Part shown: piece by piece, positions 6,274 through 12,789 of the stretch
Position numbering within the stretch: the first letter of the stretch is position 1
How the letters are laid out: every line of letters starts with the position of its first letter
Origin: Rhodoferax sp.
GTDB lineage: Bacteria > Pseudomonadota > Gammaproteobacteria > Burkholderiales > Burkholderiaceae
Reading direction: 5' to 3'
NCBI GenBank assembly: GCA_020048295.1
Contig: JAIFMT010000051.1
Location: 1-12,789, forward strand
DNA: 12,789 nt
Program-made: the position numbers and the translations under genes
Notes under the pieces: model-generated
Seen by the model: the letters and a program-made list of their open reading frames with translations, nothing else
Told to the model about the DNA's origin: nothing
Databases searched by the model: none

Positions 6274-6942
6274 TTATTCAATCTGGCCTTTATTGTAGGC
6301 ATCTGCCAGTTTGATCAAATGCGCGCGTTGATTTGGCGCAAGGTAGGGGGCCAGCAGGTTGAGCACGTGCTGGGCACCGCGCAGCATGGCGGCTTGCGCG
6401 TTGGCCGTCTCCAGTGCATGTCTTGGGTCTCGGACGTACTCATAACTGAGCCAATAGGTCAACACCACCACCATGCTGGTGGCGGTGGCCTCGATCTCGC
6501 GTGCATCCATTTGCAGGGCACCGGCCCGGCGCATGCCGTCGAGCAGGCTGCGCGCGGCGCGGGTCTTGTTTTTCAGCACCGCCTGAAAATGGGTTTCAAG
6601 GCGGCGGTTCTTGCTCAGCAGGTCGTTGAGATCGCGGTATAAAAAGCGGTATTGCCAGATCAGCTCAAATAGCGTGTGCAGAAAAAACCAGGCATCTTCG
6701 ACGTTGCGTACATCGTCGCTGGCCCCCAGCAAGTCAGTCAGCGCACGCTCGAAGCGGTCAAACAACGCGTTGATCAGTTCGTCTTTTGCCGGGTAGTGGT
6801 AATACAGGTTGCCCGGGCTGATGTTGAGTTCGCTCGATATCAGCGTGGTGGAAACGTTGGGCTCGCCAAAGCGGTTGAACAGCAACAGCGTGACTTCAAG
6901 AATGCGCTCGGCAGTGCGCCGGGGGGCCTTTTTTACGACCAT
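6274..6942 (-). CDS. TetR/AcrR family transcriptional regulator
   Basis: A 222-residue DNA-binding repressor. The N-terminal TetR helix-turn-helix spans about residues 11-55, with RTAERILEVTLLLFNRFG followed by the recognition region STTLISSELNISPGNLYYHYPAKDEL. The C-terminal ligand domain contains WFFLHTLFELIWQYRFLYRDLNDLL, typical of the TetR_C subgroup seen in regulators of lipid metabolism. The ATG at 6942 is preceded by AAGG and lies 10 bases inside the end of the patatin gene, so translation is probably coupled; a longer in-frame reading from 7056 would run deep into patatin and adds a Pro-rich, non-TetR segment. It likely controls this operon or the divergent wax genes in response to an acyl-CoA-type ligand. 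The ligand and operator are inferred, not seen. Confidence 0.9.
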   Translation of the reverse strand: MVVKKAPRRTAERILEVTLLLFNRFGEPNVSTTLISSELNISPGNLYYHYPAKDELINALFDRFERALTDLLGASDDVRNVEDAWFFLHTLFELIWQYRFLYRDLNDLLSKNRRLETHFQAVLKNKTRAARSLLDGMRRAGALQMDAREIEATATSMVVVLTYWLSYEYVRDPRHALETANAQAAMLRGAQHVLNLLAPYLAPNQRAHLIKLADAYNKGQIE

Positions 6943-8186
6943 GTTGGCTGACCTTGCGAAGCCGGTGTGCTGATCAGGTGGCCCAGGTTTTCCATGATGT
7001 TGTGCAGTTTGGTCAGCGACTGGCCAACGCGGGTGGGGGGGTATTTGGGCGGGCACAGGTGGCGGCGCGTGTCGTCAAGCAATGCGTGGTTGAGAGTGAT
7101 GCCGTGGTAGCCCAGTTTGCGGCCGAGCTTGCTTTGGCGTGCGCGCAGCATCTGGCGGGTTTGCTGGTAAGCGTGCTCGGCCAGGTGGCGGCGCTGGCTG
7201 TAGCTGAAGGTGTTGGCCAAAAACAGCTCAGGGTCGCGGTGGTTGGGCTCAATGAGCACAATATCGGTGCGCGGGTAGGCTTGCTCGTAGTTTTTCAGGC
7301 CCAGCACCATGCGTGAATGGATCAACGAGCGGAAAGTCTGGCTCAGCACCGCAGGCAAACCGCCAGCGACGATGCTGGGAATCGGCTCAGGCGCGGCCCA
7401 CGGCATCAACCGGTCGTCTGCGGCCAGCGGCGCACTGGCATCAAAGGGCACCAGCGGGTTGACGCACAGCATCAGGTCAACGCCTTCGTCCAGCGCGATG
7501 GAGGCGTGCATGGTTTTGATCAGGGCACCATCGACAAAATGCTGGCCATCAATTTCAACCGGCGGAAACAAGCCTGGCAATGCGGCGCTGGCTTGCACGG
7601 CTTTGGAAATGGGCACATGGTCCCAGCCAGGCCGGCCAAATGCCACCGCGCGGCTGGCATCGAGGTCGGTGGCGACCAGCGTCAGGCGGCTCTTGAGTTG
7701 ACGAAAATCATTGGTGCGACCCGGGCGGCTGAACAACTTCGTCAACTCGGTATGGATGCGGGCGTTGGAGAACAGGCCAGTGGGCAAGCCCGGGCTCAGG
7801 CGCTCGAGGGCCCGCATCAAGGACTTGCGACCGACAGTGCCCTGCCAGGCACCCGTCAGCAGCAGTTCTGGCAGCAACAGTGCGCGTGAAAAAAATTCTC
7901 CAAACGCCGGCTGCAACAGCACGGCGGGGTCAAACGCTTCAGTTTGGTGTTTGCGGTCTTCAATGAACAAGCCACACAGTTGCAGCGGCGTGATGTTGTT
8001 GGCTAGCGCAGCAGCAATAAAGCCACCGGCCGACACGCCTACATAGTGCTGCAACTGGTTGAAGTGGATGCCTTGCAGAGACTCCTGCAAGGCACACAGT
8101 GCACCGATTTCGTAGATGGCACCGAGTGGGCCACCGCCCGCCAGTGCCAGCGCAATTCGGGGTGACCGGGGTGGTTTGGCGTTCAT
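6933..8186 (-). CDS. Patatin-like phospholipase / lipid acyl hydrolase
   Basis: A 417-residue serine hydrolase with a Ser-Asp dyad acting on acyl lipids. All patatin elements are present: the oxyanion-hole glycine run LAGGGPLGA at 15-23, the nucleophile elbow GVSAG at 50-54 (Ser52), the ASAALPGLFPPV segment at 199-210, and the second dyad residue in DGA at 219-221 (Asp219). No signal peptide is seen, so it acts in the cytoplasm or on lipid bodies. The C-terminal 200 residues are less conserved and Arg-rich. It lies 32 bases after the phasin gene and overlaps the tetR start by 10 bases. In this setting it may release fatty acids from stored wax ester, triacylglycerol or PHA-bound lipid, but a phospholipase or membrane-remodelling role is equally allowed by sequence. 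Confidence 0.9.
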   Translation of the reverse strand: MNAKPPRSPRIALALAGGGPLGAIYEIGALCALQESLQGIHFNQLQHYVGVSAGGFIAAALANNITPLQLCGLFIEDRKHQTEAFDPAVLLQPAFGEFFSRALLLPELLLTGAWQGTVGRKSLMRALERLSPGLPTGLFSNARIHTELTKLFSRPGRTNDFRQLKSRLTLVATDLDASRAVAFGRPGWDHVPISKAVQASAALPGLFPPVEIDGQHFVDGALIKTMHASIALDEGVDLMLCVNPLVPFDASAPLAADDRLMPWAAPEPIPSIVAGGLPAVLSQTFRSLIHSRMVLGLKNYEQAYPRTDIVLIEPNHRDPELFLANTFSYSQRRHLAEHAYQQTRQMLRARQSKLGRKLGYHGITLNHALLDDTRRHLCPPKYPPTRVGQSLTKLHNIMENLGHLISTPASQGQPTWS

Positions 8187-8218
8187 GGTCTCGCAGTTTA
8201 AGACCGATCGTGCACTTT

Positions 8219-8851
8219 TTATACAGGGTTTTCCTCAGCTTCGACCGGAGCAGCAACCTTGCGCGGGGCCACTTTTTTAGCTGCTGCCTTTTTGGTGGCT
8301 ACTGGGGTGGCGACCTCAGCGGGAGGCACTTCAGTCGGCTGGGCAGCGGCCTTGGTGCTGGCTTTTACAGCAGGCTTGGCAGCGGCTTTGGCCGGGCTGA
8401 GCTTTTGCACGCTGGCGTTGAGTTCGTCAATGCGGGCAATCAGCGCGCTGATGTCTTTGGCTGATGGCACACCAAGTTTATTCAGAGCCTTGGCCACCCG
8501 GTCTTCAAAAATGGTTTCAAGCTTGTCCCATTGTCCGGATGCCTTGGAGGAGATGTCGGTGGCCATGCTGGTCATCTTTTGTGTAGCTTCATTGATTTTT
8601 TCTTCAGCGGCAGATTGCGTCTTGCGTTGGAAGCTCACGCCTTCTTTCACCAGCGCTTCAAATGCCTTGGTGCCTTCAGTCTGCGCCTTGGTGAAGGCAC
8701 CAAGCCCGGCTTGCCAGATTTGTTGTGCTGAGTCTTTAACCGAATCAGCCAAAGCCACTCCCGTTTTCTTGCTGGCAGTGGCTTTGCTGGCTTTGACTTT
8801 GACGACAGTGGCTTTGCTGTCGGCGGCTGTTTTCTTGAGTTTGGTGACCAT
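8219..8851 (-). CDS. Phasin, PhaF/PhaI-type granule-associated protein
   Basis: A 210-residue structural protein that coats intracellular storage granules. The central amphipathic, coiled-coil-prone part (about residues 33-150) has the phasin signature SVKDSAQQIWQAGLGAFTKAQTEGTKAFEALVKEG, followed by FEDRVAKALNKLGVPSAKDISALIARIDELNASV, as in PhaF/PhaI proteins. The tail from about residue 153 is Ala/Lys/Pro-rich and histone-H1-like (PAKAAAKPAVKAS, KKAAAKKVAPRK), typical of PhaF, which can bind DNA and help granules segregate. The first 30 residues are also Lys-rich. The ATG has GGAGA in front. It is first in a four-gene minus-strand series and divergent from the fatty acyl-CoA reductase across 203 bases. 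No PHA synthase is in this window, so it may serve wax or triacylglycerol bodies as well as PHA. Confidence 0.9.
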   Translation of the reverse strand: MVTKLKKTAADSKATVVKVKASKATASKKTGVALADSVKDSAQQIWQAGLGAFTKAQTEGTKAFEALVKEGVSFQRKTQSAAEEKINEATQKMTSMATDISSKASGQWDKLETIFEDRVAKALNKLGVPSAKDISALIARIDELNASVQKLSPAKAAAKPAVKASTKAAAQPTEVPPAEVATPVATKKAAAKKVAPRKVAAPVEAEENPV

Positions 8852-9054
8852 GGGGTTCTCCGGTTAGGTGCAAAAGTGAAGAGTTGCCAGCAGGCCGGTT
8901 GACCTGCATGTGGCGCAACTGTAGGGCGCGAGCCGTGCAGGGTGTAGGGTCGGCTTCCTAATTTGCCAGCAACTGATTGCGTCTGTCCCCGGGTTTACGC
9001 TGAATGCCATGAGCGGCTTTTGCGGCAAAAATGGCGGCTTACAACGGAGTTTTT

Positions 9055-11052
9055 ATGCCTTATTTCGTCACCGGTGCTACCGGCTTTATTGGCAAGCGAT
9101 TGGTCAAGAAGTTGCTTGAGCGCAAAGGCGCAGTCGTCTATGTTCTGATTCGCAAGGAAAGCGAAGACAAGGTCAAAGCGCTGCGCGAGTTTTGCGGCGT
9201 CAGTGCAGCGCGCCTGCTACCGGTGTTTGGCGACCTGAGCGCCAAGAAGCTTGGTATCGCGGTTGCGGACATCAAACTACTCAAGGGCAAGATTGACCAC
9301 TTTTACCACCTGGCGGCCATTTACGACCTGGGTGCCGACGAAGCCAGCCAGACGCTGGTCAACATCGACGGCACGCGCAATACGGTGGAACTGGCCAAAG
9401 CCATCGAGGCGGGGCATTTTCACCATGTGTCGTCGATTGCTGCGGCCGGGCTGTACGAGGGCGTGTTTCGCGAAGACATGTTTGACGAAGCCGAAAACTA
9501 CGAACATCCGTACTTCATGACCAAGCATGAGAGCGAAAAAATTGTGCGCCAGGAGTGCAAGGTGCCGTGGTCGGTCTATCGCCCGGCCATGGTGGTGGGG
9601 GACAGCAGCACCGGTGAGACGGACAAGATTGACGGGCCGTATTATTTTTTCAAGCTGATCCAGCGCATGCGCCAGTTGCTGCCACCGTGGCTACCGTCGA
9701 TTGGCCTGGAGGGCGGGCGCATCAACATCGTGCCGGTGGATTTTGTGGTGGATGCTTTGGCTGCCATCAGCCATCAGAGTGGGATTGCTGGCAAGTGCTA
9801 CCACCTGGTCGATCCAGTGGGCTACCGGGTGGGCGATGTGCTCGACATCTTCAGCCGCGCCGCGCACGCGCCCAAGATGAACCTGTTTGTCAACGCGGCG
9901 CTGTTGGGATTTATACCGCGCAGCGTCAAAAAGGGCCTGATGGCGCTGGCCCCGGTGCGCCGGGTGCGCAACGCCATCATGGCTGACCTGGGGCTGCCCG
10001 AGGACATGCTGACGTTTGTCAACTACCCGACACGCTTTGACTGTCGCGACACGCTGGCCGCTCTCAAGGGAACAGGTGTGGCGTGCCCGAATCTGAAAGA
10101 CTACGCGTGGAGGCTGTGGGATTACTGGGAACGCCATCTGGACCCCGATCTGCACATCGACCGCTCACTGCGCGGCACGGTGGCCGGCAAAGTGGTGCTG
10201 GTCACCGGCGGATCATCGGGCATTGGCTTGGCTGCGGCACACAAGTTTGCGGAAGCTGGAGCCGTTACTTTGATATGCGCGCGTGATCGGGCCAAGCTCG
10301 ACGAGGCGTGCGCCGAGGCCGCAGCCCGGGGCTACAGTTTTGTCGCCTATGCCGTCGATATTGCCGAGCAACAGGCGTGTGAGGCGTTCGTGAAACAGGT
10401 GATTGCGCAGCATGGCGGGGTGGACTTTTTGGTCAACAACGCCGGTCGCTCGATTCGCCGCGCCATCGAGTCGAGCTATGACCGTTTTCACGATTACGAG
10501 CGCACCATGCAGCTCAACTACTTTGGCAGTCTGCGCGTGACTACTGGCTTTCTGCCCGGCATGGTGGCCAAGCGCAAGGGCCATGTGGTCAATATCAGCA
10601 GCATTGGCGTGCTGACCAATGCGCCACGCTTTAGCGCCTATGTGGCCAGCAAGGCGGCGCTCGATGCCTGGACGCGCTGTGCGTCGAGCGAATTTGCTGA
10701 CCAGGGCATCAGCTTTACCACCATCAACATGCCGCTGGTGCGCACGCCGATGATTGCGCCCACCGGCCTGTACAACAACGTGCCAACGCTGGCCCCCGAA
10801 GAAGCCGCCGACATGATTGCGCAGGCTTGCATCTTCAAGCCGGTGCGCATTGCCACCCGGCTGGGCATCACCGGGCAAATTCTGCACGCCGCGCTGCCAC
10901 GCGTGGCGCAGATTGTGATGAATACGACGTTTCGCATGTTTCCTGACTCATCGGCTGCCAAAGGGACCAAGGCCGGGGACGGCGGGCCAAAGGCGAAGCT
11001 GTCGCCGGAGGCAGTGGCGTTGCAGCAGATGATGCGAGGGATTCATTTTTAG
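9055..11052 (+). CDS. Fatty acyl-CoA reductase, two-domain SDR (alcohol-forming)
   Basis: A 665-residue enzyme with two dehydrogenase domains, expected to reduce long-chain acyl-CoA through the aldehyde to a fatty alcohol using NADPH. The N-terminal extended SDR has TGATGFIG (Gly7, Gly10, Gly13), SS at 126-127 and YFMTK (Tyr153, Lys157). The C-terminal classical SDR, Acr1-like, has TGGSSGIG at 384-391, NNAG at 461-464, NISSIG with Ser515/516 and YVASK (Tyr529, Lys533). From memory, length, domain order and long identical stretches (FHHVSSIAAAGL, RSIRR, MQLNYFGS, INMPLVRTPMIAPT) match the Marinobacter fatty acyl-CoA reductase Maqu_2507. I chose ATG 9055 with CGGAG just upstream; ATG 9031 lacks a ribosome site and would put residues before the Rossmann strand. 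It would supply alcohols to the WS/DGAT at 3915. Generic double-SDR annotation is likely in databases. Confidence 0.92.
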   Translation: MPYFVTGATGFIGKRLVKKLLERKGAVVYVLIRKESEDKVKALREFCGVSAARLLPVFGDLSAKKLGIAVADIKLLKGKIDHFYHLAAIYDLGADEASQTLVNIDGTRNTVELAKAIEAGHFHHVSSIAAAGLYEGVFREDMFDEAENYEHPYFMTKHESEKIVRQECKVPWSVYRPAMVVGDSSTGETDKIDGPYYFFKLIQRMRQLLPPWLPSIGLEGGRINIVPVDFVVDALAAISHQSGIAGKCYHLVDPVGYRVGDVLDIFSRAAHAPKMNLFVNAALLGFIPRSVKKGLMALAPVRRVRNAIMADLGLPEDMLTFVNYPTRFDCRDTLAALKGTGVACPNLKDYAWRLWDYWERHLDPDLHIDRSLRGTVAGKVVLVTGGSSGIGLAAAHKFAEAGAVTLICARDRAKLDEACAEAAARGYSFVAYAVDIAEQQACEAFVKQVIAQHGGVDFLVNNAGRSIRRAIESSYDRFHDYERTMQLNYFGSLRVTTGFLPGMVAKRKGHVVNISSIGVLTNAPRFSAYVASKAALDAWTRCASSEFADQGISFTTINMPLVRTPMIAPTGLYNNVPTLAPEEAADMIAQACIFKPVRIATRLGITGQILHAALPRVAQIVMNTTFRMFPDSSAAKGTKAGDGGPKAKLSPEAVALQQMMRGIHF

Positions 11053-11132
11053 ACTGACTGAGTGCGCGTCTTTGCAGCGACCTTCCATGACCGACGCACG
11101 GCAACAGGCGCAGTTCGCTGGCGATAATCAGC

Positions 11133-11149
11133 GTCTGACAGAATCAGAC
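11133..11149. other. Short inverted repeat after the reductase gene
   Basis: GTCTGA (11133-11138) and TCAGAC (11144-11149) are perfect arms around CAGAA. The element lies in the 205-base gap between the reductase and fcl, 80 bases after the reductase stop. No T-run follows, so termination is only a possibility; a regulator site is another. I see no other strong structure or convincing promoter in this gap apart from the hairpin at 11202. Confidence 0.3.
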
Positions 11150-11201
11150 TGACGCATTGCATCGGATAATGAACGTTGTGACGCCTTGCGCTGCTGCTCA
11201 A

Positions 11202-11222
11202 TCAGCCCGGCCGAAGGGCTGA
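11202..11222 (+). other. Hairpin in the fcl leader
   Basis: TCAGCCC (11202-11208) and GGGCTGA (11216-11222) are exact complements around a GC-rich 7-base loop. The element ends 35 bases before the fcl start and has no poly-T tract. It may be a weak terminator for the reductase transcript or a leader structure of fcl. Confidence 0.35.
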
Positions 11223-11257
11223 CAAGTCGTTGCAGTTCCACATCCAGACGAGGGTTT

Positions 11258-12289
11258 ATGCAAGCAAAGATTTATGTCGCGGGTCACCGTGGCATGGTGG
11301 GCAGTGCCATTGTGCGCACGCTGCTCAGGCAAGGTGTGGCTGCCAGCCAAATTGTTTGCCGCAGTCACGCCGAGCTTGACTTATGCAATCAGCCCGCTGT
11401 GCAAGCATTTTTTGCTGCTGAGCGGCCGACGCAGGTTTACCTGGCAGCCGCTCGGGTGGGTGGCATTCACGCCAACAATACCTACCCGGCCGACTTTATC
11501 TACGACAACCTGATGGTGCAGGCCAATGTGATTGATGCGGCTTTCAAAAATGGCGTTCGTCAACTGCTGTTTTTGGGCTCAAGTTGCATCTACCCTCGCA
11601 ATGTGGCCCAGCCAATGCGCGAAGAAGCCTTGTTAACCGGCACGCTGGAGCCCACCAATGAGCCTTATGCGATTGCCAAAATCGCCGGCATCAAACTCTG
11701 CGAGAGCTACAACCGGCAATACGGAGTCAGCCACGGCGTGGATTACCGCAGTGTCATGCCAACCAACCTTTATGGCCCGGGCGACAACTATCACCCGCAA
11801 AACAGTCACGTCATCCCGGCATTGATTCGTCGCTTTCATGAGGCCAAAATCAGTTTGGCACCCGCGGTGGCTATTTGGGGCAGCGGTACCCCAAGACGCG
11901 AATTCTTGTATGTCGATGACATGGCCGCAGCCTGCGTGTTTGTGATGAACTTGCCCAAAGCCGTGCATGCCCAGTACACCGGGCCGATGCTAAGTCACAT
12001 CAATGTCGGCTTTGGGCACGACATCACCATTGCCGAACTGGCCCATGAGGTTGCCCGCGCGGTGGACTACACGGGTCAGATCACTTTCGACCCAAGCAAG
12101 CCTGACGGTAGCCCGCGCAAGCTGATGGACAGTTGCCGACTGAATCAACTGGGATGGACAGCACAGGTGCAACTGGCCGACGGGCTGGCCCTGGCGTATC
12201 GAGATTTTTTGGCATCGCGCACACCTCCCAACGCAGTCATTTCTGTCGATACCGATCGAGGCAACGCTGAAAAAATGACATTTGCATAA
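11258..12289 (+). CDS. fcl: GDP-L-fucose synthase
   Basis: A 343-residue NADPH-dependent epimerase-reductase that converts GDP-4-keto-6-deoxymannose to GDP-L-fucose, the second step after Gmd. The Rossmann motif is GHRGMVG (Gly9, Gly12, Gly15). Catalytic positions are present: GSSCIYP with Ser108/Cys110, NEPYAIAK with Tyr137/Lys141, and NSHVIP with His184. The family blocks [36 protein letters not shown] and [10 protein letters not shown] are intact. There are about four extra residues (around VSHGV, 157-161) relative to the E. coli form as I remember it, plus a roughly 20-residue tail after the usual end. The start at 11258 has GAGGG at good spacing. It lies 75 bases before gmd on the same strand; the fcl-gmd order is reversed from the common gmd-fcl arrangement. 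Confidence 0.97.
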   Translation: MQAKIYVAGHRGMVGSAIVRTLLRQGVAASQIVCRSHAELDLCNQPAVQAFFAAERPTQVYLAAARVGGIHANNTYPADFIYDNLMVQANVIDAAFKNGVRQLLFLGSSCIYPRNVAQPMREEALLTGTLEPTNEPYAIAKIAGIKLCESYNRQYGVSHGVDYRSVMPTNLYGPGDNYHPQNSHVIPALIRRFHEAKISLAPAVAIWGSGTPRREFLYVDDMAAACVFVMNLPKAVHAQYTGPMLSHINVGFGHDITIAELAHEVARAVDYTGQITFDPSKPDGSPRKLMDSCRLNQLGWTAQVQLADGLALAYRDFLASRTPPNAVISVDTDRGNAEKMTFA

Positions 12290-12290
12290 G

Positions 12291-12350
12291 AAATCAGCTT
12301 CTAGCCTGGACGTAATATTGGGTCATAGATATATTTTTGATAGCATAAAT
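12291..12350 (-). repeat. Dispersed repeat, copy D (degenerate), between fcl and gmd
   Basis: AAATCAGC, TTCTAGCCT (12299-12307), ten bases, a diverged 14-mer ending at 12331, then TATTTTTGATAGCATAAAT. The core matches copy B at only about 14 of 23 positions, but the spacing is kept and both outer flanks resemble those of copies B and C (AAATCAGC on one side, TATT-TTTG-TAAAT on the other). It is AT-rich and occupies most of the 75-base gap, so it may also contribute promoter-like sequence for gmd. Confidence 0.45.
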
Positions 12351-12364
12351 TTTAAATTGAACCC

Positions 12365-12789
12365 ATGACGCAACTACAAAAGACTGCACTTATCACTGGC
12401 ATCACCGGTCAGGATGGCTCTTATCTGGCTGAATTTCTGCTTGAAAAGGGCTACATCGTCCACGGCATCAAGCGCCGCGCCAGTTCGTTCAATACGCAGC
12501 GGGTGGACCATCTTTACCAGGACCCACACATTGACAATGCGCGCTTTAAGCTGCACTACGGTGACCTGAGCGACTCCAGCAACCTGACCCGCATCATCCA
12601 GCTGACTCAACCCGACGAGATCTACAACCTGGGCGCACAAAGCCATGTGGCAGTCAGCTTTGAAAGCCCCGAGTACACGGCAGATGTGGATGGCATGGGC
12701 ACACTGCGCCTGCTAGAGGCCATTCGCATCCTGGGACTGGCGCAGAAAACCCGCTTTTACCAGGCTAGCACCAGCGAACTGTATGGCCT
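12365..12789 (+). CDS. gmd: GDP-mannose 4,6-dehydratase, N-terminal part (cut by window edge)
   Basis: First enzyme of GDP-fucose/GDP-rhamnose supply: it dehydrates GDP-D-mannose to GDP-4-keto-6-deoxy-D-mannose, the substrate of the fcl product next to it. 141 codons are visible of a usual length near 340-370. The Rossmann motif [11 protein letters not shown] is at residues 11-21 (Gly12, Gly15, Gly18), followed by the family blocks [48 protein letters not shown] and the catalytic STSELYG with Thr136/Glu138. The Tyr-x3-Lys pair lies beyond the window. The ATG at 12365 has no clear ribosome site (TTGAACCC), and the leader is mostly dispersed repeat. Together with fcl this marks the start of a nucleotide-sugar or surface polysaccharide region. 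Confidence 0.96.
   Translation, partial: MTQLQKTALITGITGQDGSYLAEFLLEKGYIVHGIKRRASSFNTQRVDHLYQDPHIDNARFKLHYGDLSDSSNLTRIIQLTQPDEIYNLGAQSHVAVSFESPEYTADVDGMGTLRLLEAIRILGLAQKTRFYQASTSELYG

Noticed and set aside
5755..6642. 295-codon plus-strand frame opposite the TPR-like and TetR genes
   Set aside because: It spans two real minus-strand genes and their gap, has no family features, and the TetR homology on the other strand is certain.
8265..8300. TAGCTGCTGCC stretch in the phasin gene as a repeat copy
   Set aside because: It is explained by Ala/Lys codons of the histone-like tail, and the second half of the repeat is absent.
9015..9045. Repeated GCGGC units and TTTTG-CGG-CAAAA before the reductase as an operator
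   Set aside because: The arms are only five bases and the units overlap a GC-rich low-complexity stretch; too weak to call.
10213..10887. 224-codon minus-strand frame opposite the reductase C-terminal domain
   Set aside because: The opposite strand carries a full SDR domain with all catalytic motifs, and this frame shows none.

Overview
The window looks like chromosomal DNA of a betaproteobacterium, most likely Burkholderiales/Comamonadaceae (Rhodoferax- or Polaromonas-like). This rests on the GC-rich codon use, a Cupriavidus-type fused isobutyryl-CoA mutase, a DUF1840 protein, a PHA-system protein, and a short dispersed repeat of a kind I associate with that family. No RNA gene, CRISPR array, insertion sequence or prophage is visible. 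No stretch longer than about 205 bases lacks a gene.

Layout. (1) 1-1420, minus: the 5' part of icmF, cut by the window edge, with a strong inverted repeat and a hairpin in its upstream region. (2) 1621-1956, minus: DUF1840 protein. (3) 2089-3547, plus: a lipoprotein metallopeptidase overlapping a small PHA-system protein. (4) 3549-3803, minus: acyl-CoA-binding protein, divergent from (5) 3915-5402, plus: wax ester synthase/diacylglycerol acyltransferase (WS/DGAT). (6) 8851 down to 5482, minus: a tight apparent operon phasin - patatin-like lipase - TetR regulator - TPR-like protein. (7) 9055-11052, plus: a two-domain fatty acyl-CoA reductase, divergent from the phasin. (8) 11258-12789, plus: fcl (GDP-L-fucose synthase) and the start of gmd (GDP-mannose 4,6-dehydratase), the edge of a GDP-fucose/surface polysaccharide region.

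The main biological reading is that about 3.2-11.05 kb is a neutral-lipid storage locus. The reductase would make fatty alcohols from acyl-CoA, WS/DGAT would esterify them with a second acyl-CoA to wax ester (or make triacylglycerol), and ACBP would carry the acyl-CoA. The phasin and PHA-system protein would coat storage granules, the patatin could mobilise lipid, and the TetR protein, translationally coupled to the patatin, is the obvious candidate regulator. The grouping of wax-ester enzymes with PHA-type granule proteins and an uncharacterised TPR-like protein is the most interesting gene-level feature.

The most interesting non-gene feature is a roughly 33-60 bp repeat present four times in 12.8 kb. 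Two copies are intergenic. Two appear to be embedded in frame inside coding sequences (icmF and the lipoprotein peptidase), on the same repeat strand and in the same reading phase, reminiscent of Rickettsia palindromic elements.
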